Notes under the pieces: model-generated | What the model was told of the DNA's origin: nothing | Databases searched by the model: none | The model's input: only the letters and a program-made list of their open reading frames with translations | Position numbers and translations under genes: made by a program | In this document: positions 38,590 to 50,182 of the stretch, one piece after another | Position numbering within the stretch: position 1 is the first letter of the stretch | How the letters are laid out: the number at the start of each line of letters is the position of its first letter | Source: Butyriboletus loyo | Lineage: Eukaryota > Basidiomycota > Agaricomycetes > Boletales > Boletaceae | DNA length: 64,000 bases | Reading direction: 5' to 3' | Assembly (NCBI GenBank): GCA_038093515.1 | Contig: JBBPSI010000005.1 | Span: forward strand, 1-64,000

Positions 38590-39461
38590 TTACATCGTGC
38601 TTTGCGCCTTTTCGTCGTTTATCACATTGTGGGTCACCTCGTCATCCTTGACAGGTGCGGACGGAGTCGGGTTTGGCTCAGACTCCGGTGCCGGCGGAGA
38701 GTTCGCTAGTGGCCCCACCTGGGATTCTGCTTCGGTGGTCAAATTCTCCTCGACGGTGGTCTCCACCTTCGCTACCACCTCTTCCCGTTCCTGGGCGTCT
38801 TTTGGAGAGTCGGCTTCCTATTAAAATAAAAAGTAGACGAGACAAATACAACATTATGACCCACAAAAGCCTTTTCCATCGATTCCTTGACCTCCTGGGC
38901 AGACACCTCAGTGCCCTCGTCATCAGCAACGGGGGTGACATCCTGGTGAGACTGAACATGTTGCTACAAAAATACCACCGACGTCACCGCAAGCAATTAG
39001 TAAATGAATGAATGCGACATACATCATGCTTGTCCCCATGTTCATCCTAAAATTGGTCAGGTTGCCATACAACTACAGATACAGGTTGCCACGTACGCGG
39101 TGGTTTTTATGGCCATGGTGTCCATGAGAGCCTTTGCGCGCCGACGGAGACACGAGGTACAGAAACTATATGCCAGGTAGGTCTGAATGAAGCACGCGGC
39201 ATCCACCGTATGTACCCACCAGAGGACCGAATAGCAGCGCAGACCCAATCTGCAGATGTGAAACACGTTGAGCAATTTCACTCTGTGGACACTGTCGGCG
39301 AAACGCACTATCCATGGCGTGTCGCTCGGTGCACTCCCGCCGTGACTGGCATGTGATTCAGAGCTCATCATTCGCCGGGATGAACGGGCAGCTGTATTTA
39401 AATTAACGCGCGTAGAAAAACGCAACGAGGATGAAAATAGGCGGTGGGCGACTCTGAACAT
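38590..39461 (-). CDS. small mitochondrial membrane protein, unknown
   Basis: Five or six exons join to about 190 residues. The N-terminus MFRVAHRLFSSSLRFSTRVN is an Arg/Ser-rich mitochondrial presequence. A single membrane segment (WIIGSALLFGPLFLYLVSPS) is followed by a His/Lys-rich stretch (KGSHGHHGHKNH, DEHGDKHD) and a Pro/Glu/Val-rich acidic tail ending DEVTHNVINDEKAQSTM. The layout suggests a single-pass inner-membrane protein. I do not recognise a named family. The splice joins around the small middle exons are inferred from frame. Confidence 0.65.
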
Positions 39462-39899
39462 TTGAGAGGGAACGAAAAGAAAAATAATGGAGTGGACGTC
39501 CCGCGGTGCGAAATGGTCTACAACAAATCTCGATGACGTTACCGTGGTGTGAACTTGAACGGAGAGGACCGGGAATTTGGAAACGAACCAGCTTCAACTT
39601 GTTACTTCCATACCAGTTCTCTGGTCGTCAACACAAAACGATCTGCAGCTACCAATCGCGCTACCTTTCAAACGCTGACTTGACATGTCTGCCACTCGCT
39701 CCGTAGCATCCGGATTCCCATCGACAGGTGCACCGTTTCCGTCAATCAAGTCTCCGATACCCCAACGGACACGACAAATGTGACGAAAGTAAACGAGTAG
39801 ACGAGTGACAGCTCGTAACGATTAGCAGGGGTTCGACTAGAAAAATCAGTGAGGATCGTATTACCTGGATGCGCACGAACAGCGATGTCGTTTCACAAA
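39462..39899. other. intergenic
   Basis: Promoter region of the mitochondrial protein gene; no gene or repeat seen. Confidence 0.4.
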
Positions 39900-40406
39900 T
39901 CACTTCCGAGTCATCATTTCGAATTCTCCTTCGCTGTCGTCGGTGGGGTCGGGATTGCTGACAATCATGACCCGTCTTCTCGACGTGCGCTGCATACTCG
40001 GAGCCTCATGCTGATACCGTTGATACTGCTCCCGAACTTGGATCAGTCTAGGTACGGTTCCTTGGGCCCCCGTTGCTCTTACCTTGGGTGGTGTCTGCCA
40101 GTGATATGATATCTGTGCCCCTTGGAACTGCGTTCGCCCTCCCAGGTGCCTCCGGTTGATCCTGAACATAGAGTCCATCCCCTGCCACTCTCTCTCTGCT
40201 CGTGTCGACCATGATCTCGGAAACTCTGCGTACTGGGCTTCGCTGTGGTTACGCCTCTTCCCCGTTTCTTTCCATATTCTGCGCTGTGTTACAAATTCCA
40301 TTGCTAGAGCAACGAACTTTCGAAACAGTTCCTGGATCAGAATCTCACAGGTCAGCTACGGTTCGTTGAAAATGACAGTACGTCGAATCCTCACCAGTAT
40401 TGACAT
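39900..40406 (-). CDS. hypothetical basic protein
   Basis: A first exon MSIL (40406-40395) joins by a GT-AG intron to ELFRKFVALAMEFVTQRRIW and onward to HPD-free, Arg- and Gln-rich sequence (RREREW-like, QVREQYQRYQHEA) ending SNPDPTDDSEGEFEMMTRK. It has no recognisable domain. The clean splice and long open frame support a gene, but weakly. Confidence 0.4.
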
Positions 40407-40942
40407 TTTTCGCTTCGTGGTTGCACTGACCACGAGGATACCCGTTGCTCCCGCAACGCAGGGTGACTTATGTATGCACGGCGATATGTAGTTCCCGCCT
40501 GTAAATGGCACAGCAAGCAGGGCCGCACCCTCGTTGACCAGTACCGAATCCCTGATGTACTTCTACTCACCGTGAATTAATTTTCATGAGTTAATTTCCA
40601 TGCGACACAAGTTAAGATGTCTCGTGATGGTTAGTGTTGGTCTCAGGATTGGGGCTGTCAATGTTAAAATGTTTTGTTCGCACACGAGGGATTCGCGCAC
40701 AGAACTCTCCTGGGGGGCTGTTTACATACATGTCGAGCGGAAACTGAACAACGGGCACCTCATTGTCTCCAACCCTCCATCTTTAGCCCACTTCCTATAC
40801 TTCTCCAAATAGAGAGTATCCAACCCTTCACCTCGCCGGTCTATGCTGCTATGCCGACTGTTATCATCCAATACCCACCAGCATTCACCCAATTTCCGAG
40901 ATATTCGGATGAGCCCAATCTGTTCTTTGACGGGCATATAGA
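40407..40942. other. intergenic
   Basis: Short open frames only; no motif seen on either strand. Confidence 0.35.
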
Positions 40943-41316
40943 CTAGCGTGTAAAATACCACCCCGCAGCGTCGGACGAGACGCTGTTCAGGATGGCATGT
41001 CGCACCTCTCCTTCAACAGACCCCATCACGAACTCGACGATATCTGCCCTTAAAAGCCGCTCCTCAAGAGCGGAGCTCCCTTGCTCGGATGACCTGCACA
41101 GCGATGATGCCAACTCCAACGACATGGTGTCTGCATTTTCCCGTGTCCGCGCTACAGCAATGCCGGATCCGCATCCCACACCAAGAATGCGTGCACTCTT
41201 GGCAGGAGATAGAATCTCCACCAGCCAATCTGCCCATGGAGTGTGACTGAAATGATTCGGGGATCATGATATGAGTACGACAAGGTGTCGTAGCCGGTGC
41301 GAACAACGTCTTCCAT
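40943..41316 (-). pseudogene. SAM-dependent methyltransferase relic
   Basis: Pieces of one class I methyltransferase appear in different frames. MEDVVRTGYDTLSYSYH (start 41316) is followed after a frame change by PWADWLVEILSPAKSARILG and VGCGSGIAVARTREN, the SAM-binding motif I. Then, in another frame again, comes HHVVGVGIIAVQVIRAREL (motif II), and back in the earlier frame LRADIVEFVMGS. The available GT-AG introns are too short (32 bases) to explain the shifts, so small indels are more likely. The C-terminal third of the domain is missing or unreadable. Confidence 0.55.
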
Positions 41317-41415
41317 TGCTGGCGAGGTGATGGGCGGTAATGAATCGTAGTGCTTCAGTGTGACGTTGGAGTTTCTGCATGAGGACGCACACTCGTCCCA
41401 TCGCCGCAAAAAGTC

Positions 41416-41640
41416 TTAGGATGCGTGCTGGTCTTTATTTTTGACAGCTTCATACTGAATCGAACGCCGTTTGCGTGTCATGGTCCGATCGGTGCCCTTC
41501 TTGCCGCGCAGATATCTGGGAGGGAGAGAACACCGTGGTTGCAACGTGTATTCGGTGACCGGCGGGTTTTGGGACAAGGGCAGAGCAAGATTATTCAACA
41601 GGACATCTTGTACTGGCCTTGGAAGATCAGAAGTGTGCAT
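41416..41640 (-). CDS. small open frame, 74 residues, unknown
   Basis: Starts MHTSDLPRPVQDVLLNNLAL and ends SIQYEAVKNKDQHAS; the second half is strongly basic (RGKKGTDRTMTRKRRS). It lies between the methyltransferase relic and the tRNA gene. The composition resembles small ribosomal or mitochondrial proteins, but I recognise no family; it may be a chance frame. Confidence 0.3.
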   Translation of the reverse strand: MHTSDLPRPVQDVLLNNLALPLSQNPPVTEYTLQPRCSLPPRYLRGKKGTDRTMTRKRRSIQYEAVKNKDQHAS

Positions 41641-41671
41641 TCATAATGTTTTGCGATGCTTTATCTCCCAG

Positions 41672-41768
41672 GCCCGCCTAGCTCAATCGGCCAGAGCGTC
41701 AGACTTTTAAGGCGGGCGTGATCCCCCTAGTGATCTGAAGGCTGCGAGTTCGACCCTCGCGGTGGGCT
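41672..41768 (+). tRNA. tRNA-Lys (anticodon UUU), intron-containing
   Basis: Acceptor GCCCGCC pairs with GGTGGGC. The D arm is GCTC/GAGC, the anticodon stem TCAGA/TCTGA with loop CTTTTAA (anticodon TTT at 41706-41708), and the T arm GCGAG-TTCGACC-CTCGC. A 23-base intron (41710-41732) follows the base 3' of the anticodon, the canonical position. The A box (TAGCTCAATCGG) and B box (GTTCGACCC) are present. The discriminator base is T. Confidence 0.93.
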
Positions 41769-41775
41769 ACTGTTC

Positions 41776-41788
41776 TTTTTCTTTTTTT
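41776..41788 (+). terminator. RNA polymerase III T-run terminator
   Basis: TTTTTCTTTTTTT begins 8 bases after the tRNA-Lys 3' end. Confidence 0.8.
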
Positions 41789-42170
41789 GTCCCAACTTTT
41801 CCCAGATCTTATTATTGATCATGTATACGCTGATAATTTTAGCTGGGCGGCGTGTGATCTTACCATGATGGAGCAGCATACAGACGAAGGGAGAATCTAG
41901 CACATGAGGTGCACCAATGTACATGCACGCATACACCACATGTCTGCGATATGAGATATATGAGCATATAGTTGTGGGAGAATATGTGTTTAGCGCTTCC
42001 ACATTTATCATGGTTGTATCAGGGTGATTCTAAAGGCAATATCCCAAGAACGACCAACTAAGTAATTGCACGGATAAATAAGCAGATGGATGGGGTGATT
42101 GTAACAGTCTCCCGGAACGTGGCTTCTAACGACGTCCTGCGTATTGCCATGCCGATCGCAGTCGTGGGAC
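41789..42170. other. intergenic
   Basis: Between the tRNA and the 3' end of the AMPK beta gene; AT-rich, nothing recognised. Confidence 0.4.
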
Positions 42171-44041
42171 TCATGTAGGTTTGTAGTAAATCGTGGTGAG
42201 ATACTAAAACATCAGTGAGTGACCACGTCGTTCGCAGAGACCCGTATAAATACCTTCTGTCGATAACGCGTCGTGTTCCCAACAGCGAGTACACCATTAC
42301 GAATCGCACTTGTACTCAAGTGATGAAGTACGACATGGGACGGCACGGGCAGCACGCTGGCGTCGTCTGACAATCCTGGTCCGTCCAGCCCGAGTCGAGT
42401 GTGCGCTTGCGATGAAACTGCAAGGTGGGTTACATCCGTCCCGCTCGCGGTAGTGATTGGGATGGGAGGATGCTCATCCTCTCCAGCTTTATCTTCCCTA
42501 TAGATGTCCCGTGCAAGCGTACTAGTCATGCCGAGTAGCGATCGTCCCTGCTTTCGCCTATGCTCGCGTTCTCGCTCCCTTTCCCGCTCCCGCTCCCGGC
42601 CGCCCCTGGACGGTGGGGGTTGTCCAGCTTTAACGTTCAAAATGAGTTTGTCCAGGTGTCTAGGAAGAACTGGAGCTGGAGGAATATTTGGCGCAGGGAC
42701 TTGTTGGTGGGCATTGGCATAGTCCGACTGATCGTATTCTGCGGCAGCCGTGTAAGTAAGATAAGCTTCTTCTTCACGAGCAGCGGCGACAAGTTCGGCG
42801 GGGATTTCATCTGTCCACTTGGATGACGATCTCGTGGCATCTGAGGAGGAAGGGACATCGATCGTGGAGCCTTGGGTGGAAGTCGTAGTTGACCAGAACG
42901 AATGCACTGGATGAACGGGTTGCTTCGGAGGTACAACAGGGACAGAGACGATATGAGGCGGCGTCAAACCAGAAATTGGGACGGCAACGTAATTTGCCAA
43001 ACTCCCTTCGTCATCTACAGCTTTTGGAAGGTTGTCAGCCAAGCGCCATTGTTCATCAACAATGAAACGGATGTGGTGCGTCCCAGGCATGAGCGAGACC
43101 CAAGTAGACCACGAGGTATCCGCAGGGGGATCACTATGGTACGAGTCAGATGGACGAGCAAATCGACCAAGATAAACGCACTCTGATTCCATTTGTTGAC
43201 GGCCCTTCCAGTTGTCGTCGCCTGCACGGGCAAGAACGACGGATTTCCCACCCCCATGCCAAGTGATTTTGACGTTCACGGGTTCCTTAGACTCATCTGA
43301 AGGAAGATTGGAGGCAGGCTGACCAAGCTCAGCTAGACGGTGGGTGGTGGCAGCTGCAAGTTCTTCCTTAGCCTTGTGTAGTGCGAGGGGGATCGTCGAA
43401 TGAACTGTCTCCTGGATGAACTCTTTTCGATCAGGGTGCGTGGATACTTCAACCTGGCTCTCCGCATAGAGCTCTTGCATGCGGGGTTGCGCGGCAGCTT
43501 GGCCACGTGAAGTGAATGAATGTGTGGAATTATATTGGAGAGGGGCACCTCGGAAGTAAGGGCTACCACGATTACGGGGATGATGTTGGTGGTGAGGAAC
43601 CGGAGTGTGAGTAGAAGGTGGCTGCTCAAGGAGTAAATCTGACGAGAAGTTGGTCGTATCGGTCTCCCGCGCGAGATTTACTTTTGGGTTTGGTTGTCTT
43701 CCACGAGGGGAAGTGCCCGTATTTGAGGCATTGTTCATGGTGCCATTGTTAGAAACTGGAATCGGGATCGGGATTGGGGAAGCAGTTCTCAGTGGCCGAC
43801 GGTGGGGTGATAAGGGAGATGAATTGGCGGAATTGTGGTGGGAGTGTGCAGGAGTCAGAGAAAGAAGCGCAAGGTCTGGTAGCTCAAGGGATTTTTTCTT
43901 CGTGCGCAGGGAACGGTGGGGCTGATTAGGGTTCGGAGAGGGCGAATGAGGCTGGGGCTGTCTGCGACTCGGTGAATCGATTTGCCCTGCCGGAACTGGC
44001 GATTGTCGACCGTGGTTCGTGTTCGAGGTTGTGTTGCCCAT
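42171..44041 (-). CDS. SNF1/AMPK beta subunit (Gal83/Sip2 type)
   Basis: Two exons: 44041-42254 and 42203-42171, joined by a 50-base intron. The start at 44041 gives MGNTTSN, a typical N-myristoylation signal; an earlier in-frame ATG would hide it, so this start is preferred. After a long Ser/Pro/His-rich N-terminus, the AMPK glycogen-binding module reads VNVKITWHGGGKSVVLARAG, DDNWKG, HHIRFIVDEQWRLADNLPKA, VDDEGSLANYVAV. The C-terminal ASC domain follows (IPPAPVLPRHLDKLILN, LPVPSHVVLHHLSTSAIRNG, VLAVGNTTRYRQKYLTTIYY). The beta subunit scaffolds the kinase alpha and AMP-sensing gamma subunits. A RE/ER repeat near 42570-42605 is low complexity. Confidence 0.93.
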
Positions 44042-44497
44042 CGTGCAGATCGCGTCGCCCGTCCTCAAAGGTTCGTCTGAACCTCAGCTCTTCGTCGCCA
44101 ACAGTGAACTCGATGGACGTAAAAGAAGAATTTGATCCAATGAGGATCCATTAGTCTCTCCTGATATAATAACCTTGTTATCAGTAAATTATTCTCATTT
44201 TATTATGTAAATGTAACGTAAAAATATAAATTTTCATGGTCCACGTGATCCGTCATCAACGACCCCCACATTATTTCGCATCTCAGTGACTACCTTACGC
44301 TCTTGCCGTTTCCTGATCATACGGGTTTCGTCTTTCCAAGTGTTTTGTGATACTACGTGGAAGTTTGACTTGTCTACGTCCGCTATGGTGAAGTCCTATG
44401 AGTGCTTTAGCGAGGGCCAAATACACATCATCACTAGCGTTCCTGTTTCAATCTTAATGTTCAGAGCATCTCGTTGAGCATATCAACACCCTTATCA
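44042..44497. promoter_or_regulatory. shared divergent promoter, AMPK beta / AMP deaminase
   Basis: 456 bases between two outward-facing start codons. It contains an AT-rich core (44160-44235) and a palindromic E-box CACGTG at 44242-44247, a typical bHLH factor site. Confidence 0.55.
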
Positions 44498-47400
44498 TGG
44501 CTGACTGTACGACAGAGCTGGTTAGCAATGATGCTCCAGAACTCTTTCTACAGACCTCAAATTCTCTCAATGATGTCGAATCCAACTCTGGACTCCTGAT
44601 CCCCGAGTCCAGAGACGGTTTTTACGGCTACAACGACGAAAAGAGTCTTCAGCAAGTATGTTATAGCCAGTAATGCCCGATCAGAGCTTAATAGAATGCA
44701 CCCAGATTGAAGAGAAGAAATTGGCCCATCGCCACACGACTGACGTCCCTACCGTCATCTCCGATGGCCCTGCATCAGTTGCGGGGACCTTTGGCACCTC
44801 CGCAATCCGCGAGGTCTTGGAAACCAATGAACAACAGAGCAGTACATCCCCTTTCGTCGAAGAACAAGATACAGTGCGCGCCGAGCTGCAGGCGCAACGT
44901 GCGGATTTTTGCATAGGTCCGAATAATAGACAACTGAAGTACAATACTATTTCAGTGCAACCCACCATCACCCCTGAAATGGCACGTACCTTCAAGCTGT
45001 TTCAACACTGTCTCGAGCTACGCGACAAATATATAGCCAAGTCCCTTCAGAGACTTGGTGACAACCCTAGGGACCATGACGGTCACTTTAATGGAATAGC
45101 CGAGGGCTTTGCAGGCGTAGCCTGTGTACGACCCGATGTCGACTTCGCCAAAGCCAGGGTCGCTGAGAGCTCATACAAGGCATGGAAAATATACCCTAAG
45201 CCTCCACCTCCGCATTGGCATTTCACCCCAGAGCAAGACGTTCCAGCCGCCGACGATCAGGTCACTACAGAAAACGAGGAATTTGAATTGTCAAACTGCC
45301 AAATTCCAGAATCGCACTCATGGGAATTCAGGATTGATGATAAGGGTGTGTACCAGGTGCATTCTACCGCAGGGGGTACGCATGGGAATTCTTGTGCACT
45401 GATGCAGCTGATAATATATCACGAACCTCAGATGAGAAACCATTGTTTGACATCCCATCTATCAGGGAATATTTCCTCGACCTTGACCATGTCCTTGGGG
45501 TCATATCCGATGGTCCAGCCAAAAGCATTGCATACCGGAGACTCAAATATTTAGCAAGTAAATTCGAAATGTATAGCTTACTCAATGAGTCCCAAGAGTT
45601 GGCAGCTATGAAGGTGAGTGGACGTTGCTTGCGGGTAGTCGCACACTCATTTTCTTGTTTCAGAGTGTCCCTCACAGGTCAGATTAAGTTGTAAACTTAT
45701 CTAGTGTCATTGACAACAGGTGCCTCCAGGGATTTCTACAACGTACGTAAAGTGGATACGCACGTGCATCTGGCTAGTTGCATGAACCAGAAACATCTGT
45801 TACGATTCATCAAGGCAAAGATGAAACGTAGTCCCCATGTATGTCTCGTTTGCACCTGCTTAGACAGTGGTCTAACATCGCTCCCCTTCAGGATATTGTC
45901 ATATTTCGTGATGGCGCCGAATTGACGCTTGAGCAAGTTTTCCAATCCCTTAAATTGAGTGCCTACGATCTTTCCATTGACACGCTGGATATGCACGCCC
46001 ACCAAGACTCGTTCCACCGATTTGATAAGTTTAACCTTAAATACAACCCCATCGGAGAATCTAGGCTTCGGGAGATATTTCTGAAGATCGACAATCGTAT
46101 CGATGGACGCTATTTTGCTGAACTGACTCGAGGTGGCATTCCTTCCTCACGATGGGAGTTTCGGGTCACTGATGATTTCGCAGAGGTGATGACTGATTTA
46201 CAACAAAGCAAATACCAGGTAAGCACGCTAGTAGTATATTCTTCGATTAAACTCATACTTGAACAGTATTGCGAATGGCGAGTTAGCATATACGGGAGAT
46301 CGGCAGACGAATGGGACAAGATAGCCAAATGGGTGATCAACAACAAGTTATTCTCGCACAACGTTCGCTGGCTCATTCAAGTACCGCGGTTGTATAATAT
46401 TTACAAAGAAAACGGTGTGGTTAGAACTTTCGAGGATATTGTGATCAGTAGGTTGCCGATCCCATGGTTTCATGTGCCAGGTTTAAACTTTGTTCAGGTG
46501 TATTCCGCCCGTTATTCGAGGTCACTAAGGATCCGACATCGCACCCAGAACTCCACGTTTTCCTGCAGCGCGTCATCGGCTTTGATAGTGTGGACGATGA
46601 GTCAAAGGCGGAACGCCGAATCCATCGCAAATTCCCGTACCCTCGTCTCTGGGACACCACACAGAATCCGCCCTTCTCGTACTGGTAAGTCCGCCCATGA
46701 GCGCTTGCTACCTGTTTGTCTGGAACTCTACTCTGTGTTAGGATTTATTACATGTATGCCAACATGGCCAGCCTCAACCATTGGCGACAGGCACGAGGTT
46801 TTAGTGCGTTAGCTTTTTGGCTATGATCCTGCTAGTTTTCCGATTTCTTACGCTAGACACGTTCGTCCTCCGACCACATGCTGGAGAAGCAGGCGACACA
46901 GACCATCTCACCGCGACGTTCCTCACATCTCACTCGATTTCTCACGGTATCCTGCTTCGCAAAGTTCCGGCATTGCAGTATCTTTTCTATTTGAAGCAGA
47001 TTGGTCTCGCGATGAGCCCTTTGAGTAACAACGCGTTATTTCTCACATATGAGCGGAATCCACTCCCAGATTTTTTCAAGACAGGGTTGAACGTAAGCTT
47101 GAGTACCGATGATCCTCTCCAATTCCATTTTACCAAGGTATGTCACCGATACTATTGCGTGAACTCAAAATTGATGGGTGCTACTGTAACCACAGGAACC
47201 TCTGCTAGAGGAATATAGTGTAGCTGCTCATGTGAGATTTGCACAGCTTCTAACACGGGATATCTTATCACGGCGTATAGATATACAAGCTCCCCCAAAG
47301 TTCGCTTGCCGAATTGGCCCGTAACTCCGTTGTACAGAGTGGCTTCGAAATGGAAGTTAAACGTCACTGGATAGGTCAAGAATGGTATAGTGCCGGTGCC

Positions 47401-47567
47401 GCCGGGAATGATATCCACAAGGTGAGATGATGATAGGAACGTGTTGGCCGTATTTCCGCTGACCGGGAATGATGCACCAACATTCACAGACAAACGTGCC
47501 AGACATCCGGCTTGCCTACCGCCATCAAACACTGGTTGAAGAGTTGGAGATGATCAAGCAGTGCTAG
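44498..47567 (+). CDS. AMD1: AMP deaminase
   Basis: About thirteen exons, roughly 800 residues, start [20 protein letters not shown]. The catalytic half contains the zinc H-x-H ([20 protein letters not shown]), [71 protein letters not shown] and [20 protein letters not shown], then [20 protein letters not shown] near the end. It hydrolyses AMP to IMP and ammonia in the cytosol, controlling the adenylate pool. A 14-base micro-exon encodes SVPH plus part of R before DFYNVRK. An intron within about 45346-45407 must be removed to restore frame. All introns are GT-AG. Confidence 0.93.
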
Positions 47568-48165
47568 CCTGTTAGACAGCGAAGCGGCTACGATCTTTTA
47601 TCTGCGCTTCTTTGAGCTTACAGTATAGTAATCCCTGAGCCGCCGTGAACTTAGAATCCGAGGAATGTAAGATTTGACCTTCATGACCTCAAATTGATTT
47701 ACTCCCGTCACAACCGGAACCGCCGACATAATTAAATGAAGATTTACCCTGCATTTTGTATTTTGACCTATAGATGGTATGGGTTGTCTTTCATGACCCT
47801 AAATTTAATCTATATAGCCTTCCCACGACTTGCAGTCAATTCGTAAAAAAGGTTTGACATCGGAAGCCGCCTGTGACAATTGACTGATCTGAATTTAGCC
47901 TGTGACCGGGCGAGTCGTGGATAGCCTGAAGCCCGATGTGCCGCTCTATTTCTGATCAGTCGTGGTTGCCACCCAGGTCAAAAGCTCAGACTAATGATAT
48001 TTTGCCCGAGCTGCTACAAAAAGCCTCCTTGGTGCCCATCAGACTTGCGACCATCATTCCCAGACAAATTCCTCTCGCTGAAATACCCCTTGAAGCGATC
48101 TCCGTTGAAGAACCGTCTGAGCCATATATAAAAGGGAGGCTAAATCTTTAACTCTGTAGAGCACC
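47568..48165. other. intergenic, promoter of the DUF2235 gene
   Basis: About 600 bases. It contains a clear TATA box near the right end. A 71-codon frame at 47936-48151 overlaps the TATA box and is treated as chance. Confidence 0.5.
48125..48132 (+). promoter_or_regulatory. TATA box
   Basis: TATATAAA followed by AGGG, 34 bases upstream of the DUF2235 start codon, so the 5' leader must be very short. Confidence 0.65.
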
Positions 48166-50182
48166 ATGACAGACGCAAGGTCGGGCGGCGTGTCGGCAAC
48201 TCAGCCACCTCGTACCATTATCCTTTGCTTCGACGGTACTAAAAAACAATATGATTCTACGGTATGTCCTTCCATGCAATTGATTCAGACGGGACAGCTG
48301 AATGAGGATAGAGTACCAATGTGGTTAAATTCTTTGGCCTCCTCCGCAAGGACTGTCCAGACCAACAAGTGGCTTATTACCAAGTACGTTTACTAGTTCC
48401 GCCTTGGGCTCCCGGAGTTTGATTCGTTTAGGCAGGGATCGGCACATACTTTGCACCTGGAGTTGTCTCACCGCTATGGATGCGGTGGGCATCGCTTCTG
48501 GACGATGCATTCGCTTGGTACGTGCACCTATGATCCATATGAGTCTGTGATAGATGATGTGTAGGTATCTGGATGCACATGTAATGGGTGGTTACAAGTA
48601 TCTCATGGATAATTATCGTCCTGGAGACAAAGTCTGCTTGTTCGGTAGGTAATGCACTGTCTCGATCAAGCTCGCTGCTAATCCGAAATAAGGGTTCTCT
48701 CGTGGAGCATACACTGCGCGTGCGTTGGCTGGAATGCTACACAAGGTGATTCGTGCAGCCAGAAATATCGTCCACGATGTTTAATCGATGTCGTGAAGGT
48801 TGGACTATTGCAAAAGGATAACATCCAGCAAGTCGGCTTTGCATACAAGGCATATAAACAGAATGACAAGAATGGAGTCAAACTTGCGGCTGGATTCAAG
48901 AGGACCTTCTCACTTGATGTTAAGGTGGAATTTGTAGGTGTATGGTAGGCTTCGACAATATCACAAATATTTCTTTGTTACTTATTTGCTGTTCAGGGAT
49001 ACCGTAAGGAGTACTGGGGTGCTTGTCAGTCGCGAGCTGCCCTTCACGGAGTCCAACAATGCTATCAAGGTATTCCGGCACGCGCTTTCTCTTGACGAAG
49101 TAGGACCCATTCAGTATCACAGGTGGAACCTCACTGATCTATCACATCTAGCATCGTTCCAGATTCCGGCCAAATCTGTACCACCGGCCTACACAAGTCG
49201 TTGAGCCCGATGAGGCAGCCCACTTGGGAAATGTAGTAACTCGGAAAATTCAGACCGTCAACTCAACCTTCAAGCGACTTGTCACGAGAAAGAATCCAAC
49301 AGTTCAGTTACATAAAGCACTGGATTCTGGATATTTAGCCGGTGGTGCTCAACAAAACGGGGGGGGGGTAAAGATGTAGCCTCGAATGGTACGGAGCCCA
49401 AAGCTGAGTTTGTCATCGATGAATCATTCCCGTACACGGATGTGCTGGAGGTATGGTTTTCGGGATGTCATAGCGGTCAGTTCAGGTTCCACCAGCTCGC
49501 TTTCACGAATTGCTCAAGGTCCTTTCAGACATTGGTGGAGGAAATGTTCAGGATGATATTACGGTGTCTCTTGCACAGATTACGCTGCGTTGGATGGTGG
49601 AACAAGTCATCCAATCTCAATGTGAAATCTTGTTCAATAGCGACGAACTCGCACGCATCGGCTTCACAGTTCCACCACTTTCCCGTCACCCACCAGTCAC
49701 CCCCCGTGACCAGGTATTACCAGATTCCAATACCAATGGTATTTCTCTCGTTGCCTCCGGAATCGAAACGACACGGGATGCTACAGATACTGGTGCTCAC
49801 GTTGTGCCAGAATCTCCGAACGAGCCAAAACAACCCACTTCGAGCTTGGACATCTACCCTGAGCATTCAGACGCCATAGCACCATTATTCGATGAGTTGA
49901 AGATAAGCAAATTATGGTGGTCACTAGAAATTTTGCCTTGCTCCAATGCTTGGCAGGACGCCAACGGGGTGTGGCACAGTAAATGGATGTGAGCGCTCGA
50001 CTATTGCTTCTTTGAACTTGTTTGACGAGCCGGAATCGGACCACAGCATTAACATGGGCAGGGGCCGCCATATACCTTTTCAGAAACCAAAGTTTCACCA
50101 CACCGTAAAGGAAAGAATGGATTACAAACCGCTCAATTACGAACCAAGAGCAAAGTGGGATCATCATGAGGTCTATGTTTGA
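48166..50182 (+). CDS. DUF2235 alpha/beta-hydrolase (Tle1 phospholipase-like)
   Basis: About eleven short exons, near 490 residues. The N-terminus has the family opening RTIILCFDGT, then NVVKFFGLLRKDCPDQQVAY, AGIGTYFAPGVVSPLWMRWA, DAHVMGGYKYLMDNYRPGDK and the nucleophile elbow GFSRGAYTARALAG (G-x-S-x-G). Later come VKVEFVGVWDTV, EHRSRFRPNLYHRP and DVLEVWFSGCHSDIGGGNV, holding the acid and histidine (V-W-F-x-G-x-H-x-D-x-G-G-G). The family includes bacterial type VI phospholipase effectors and many fungal proteins of unknown substrate. A run of nine G at 49360-49368 throws the frame unless a short (37-base) intron spans it. Confidence 0.85.

Noticed and set aside
42560..42610. RE/ER dipeptide repeat in the AMPK beta subunit
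   Set aside because: Ordinary low-complexity expansion in a disordered region; no evidence of a separate element.
47936..48151. 71-codon frame before the DUF2235 gene
   Set aside because: It runs through the TATA box of that gene and has no homology I recognise.
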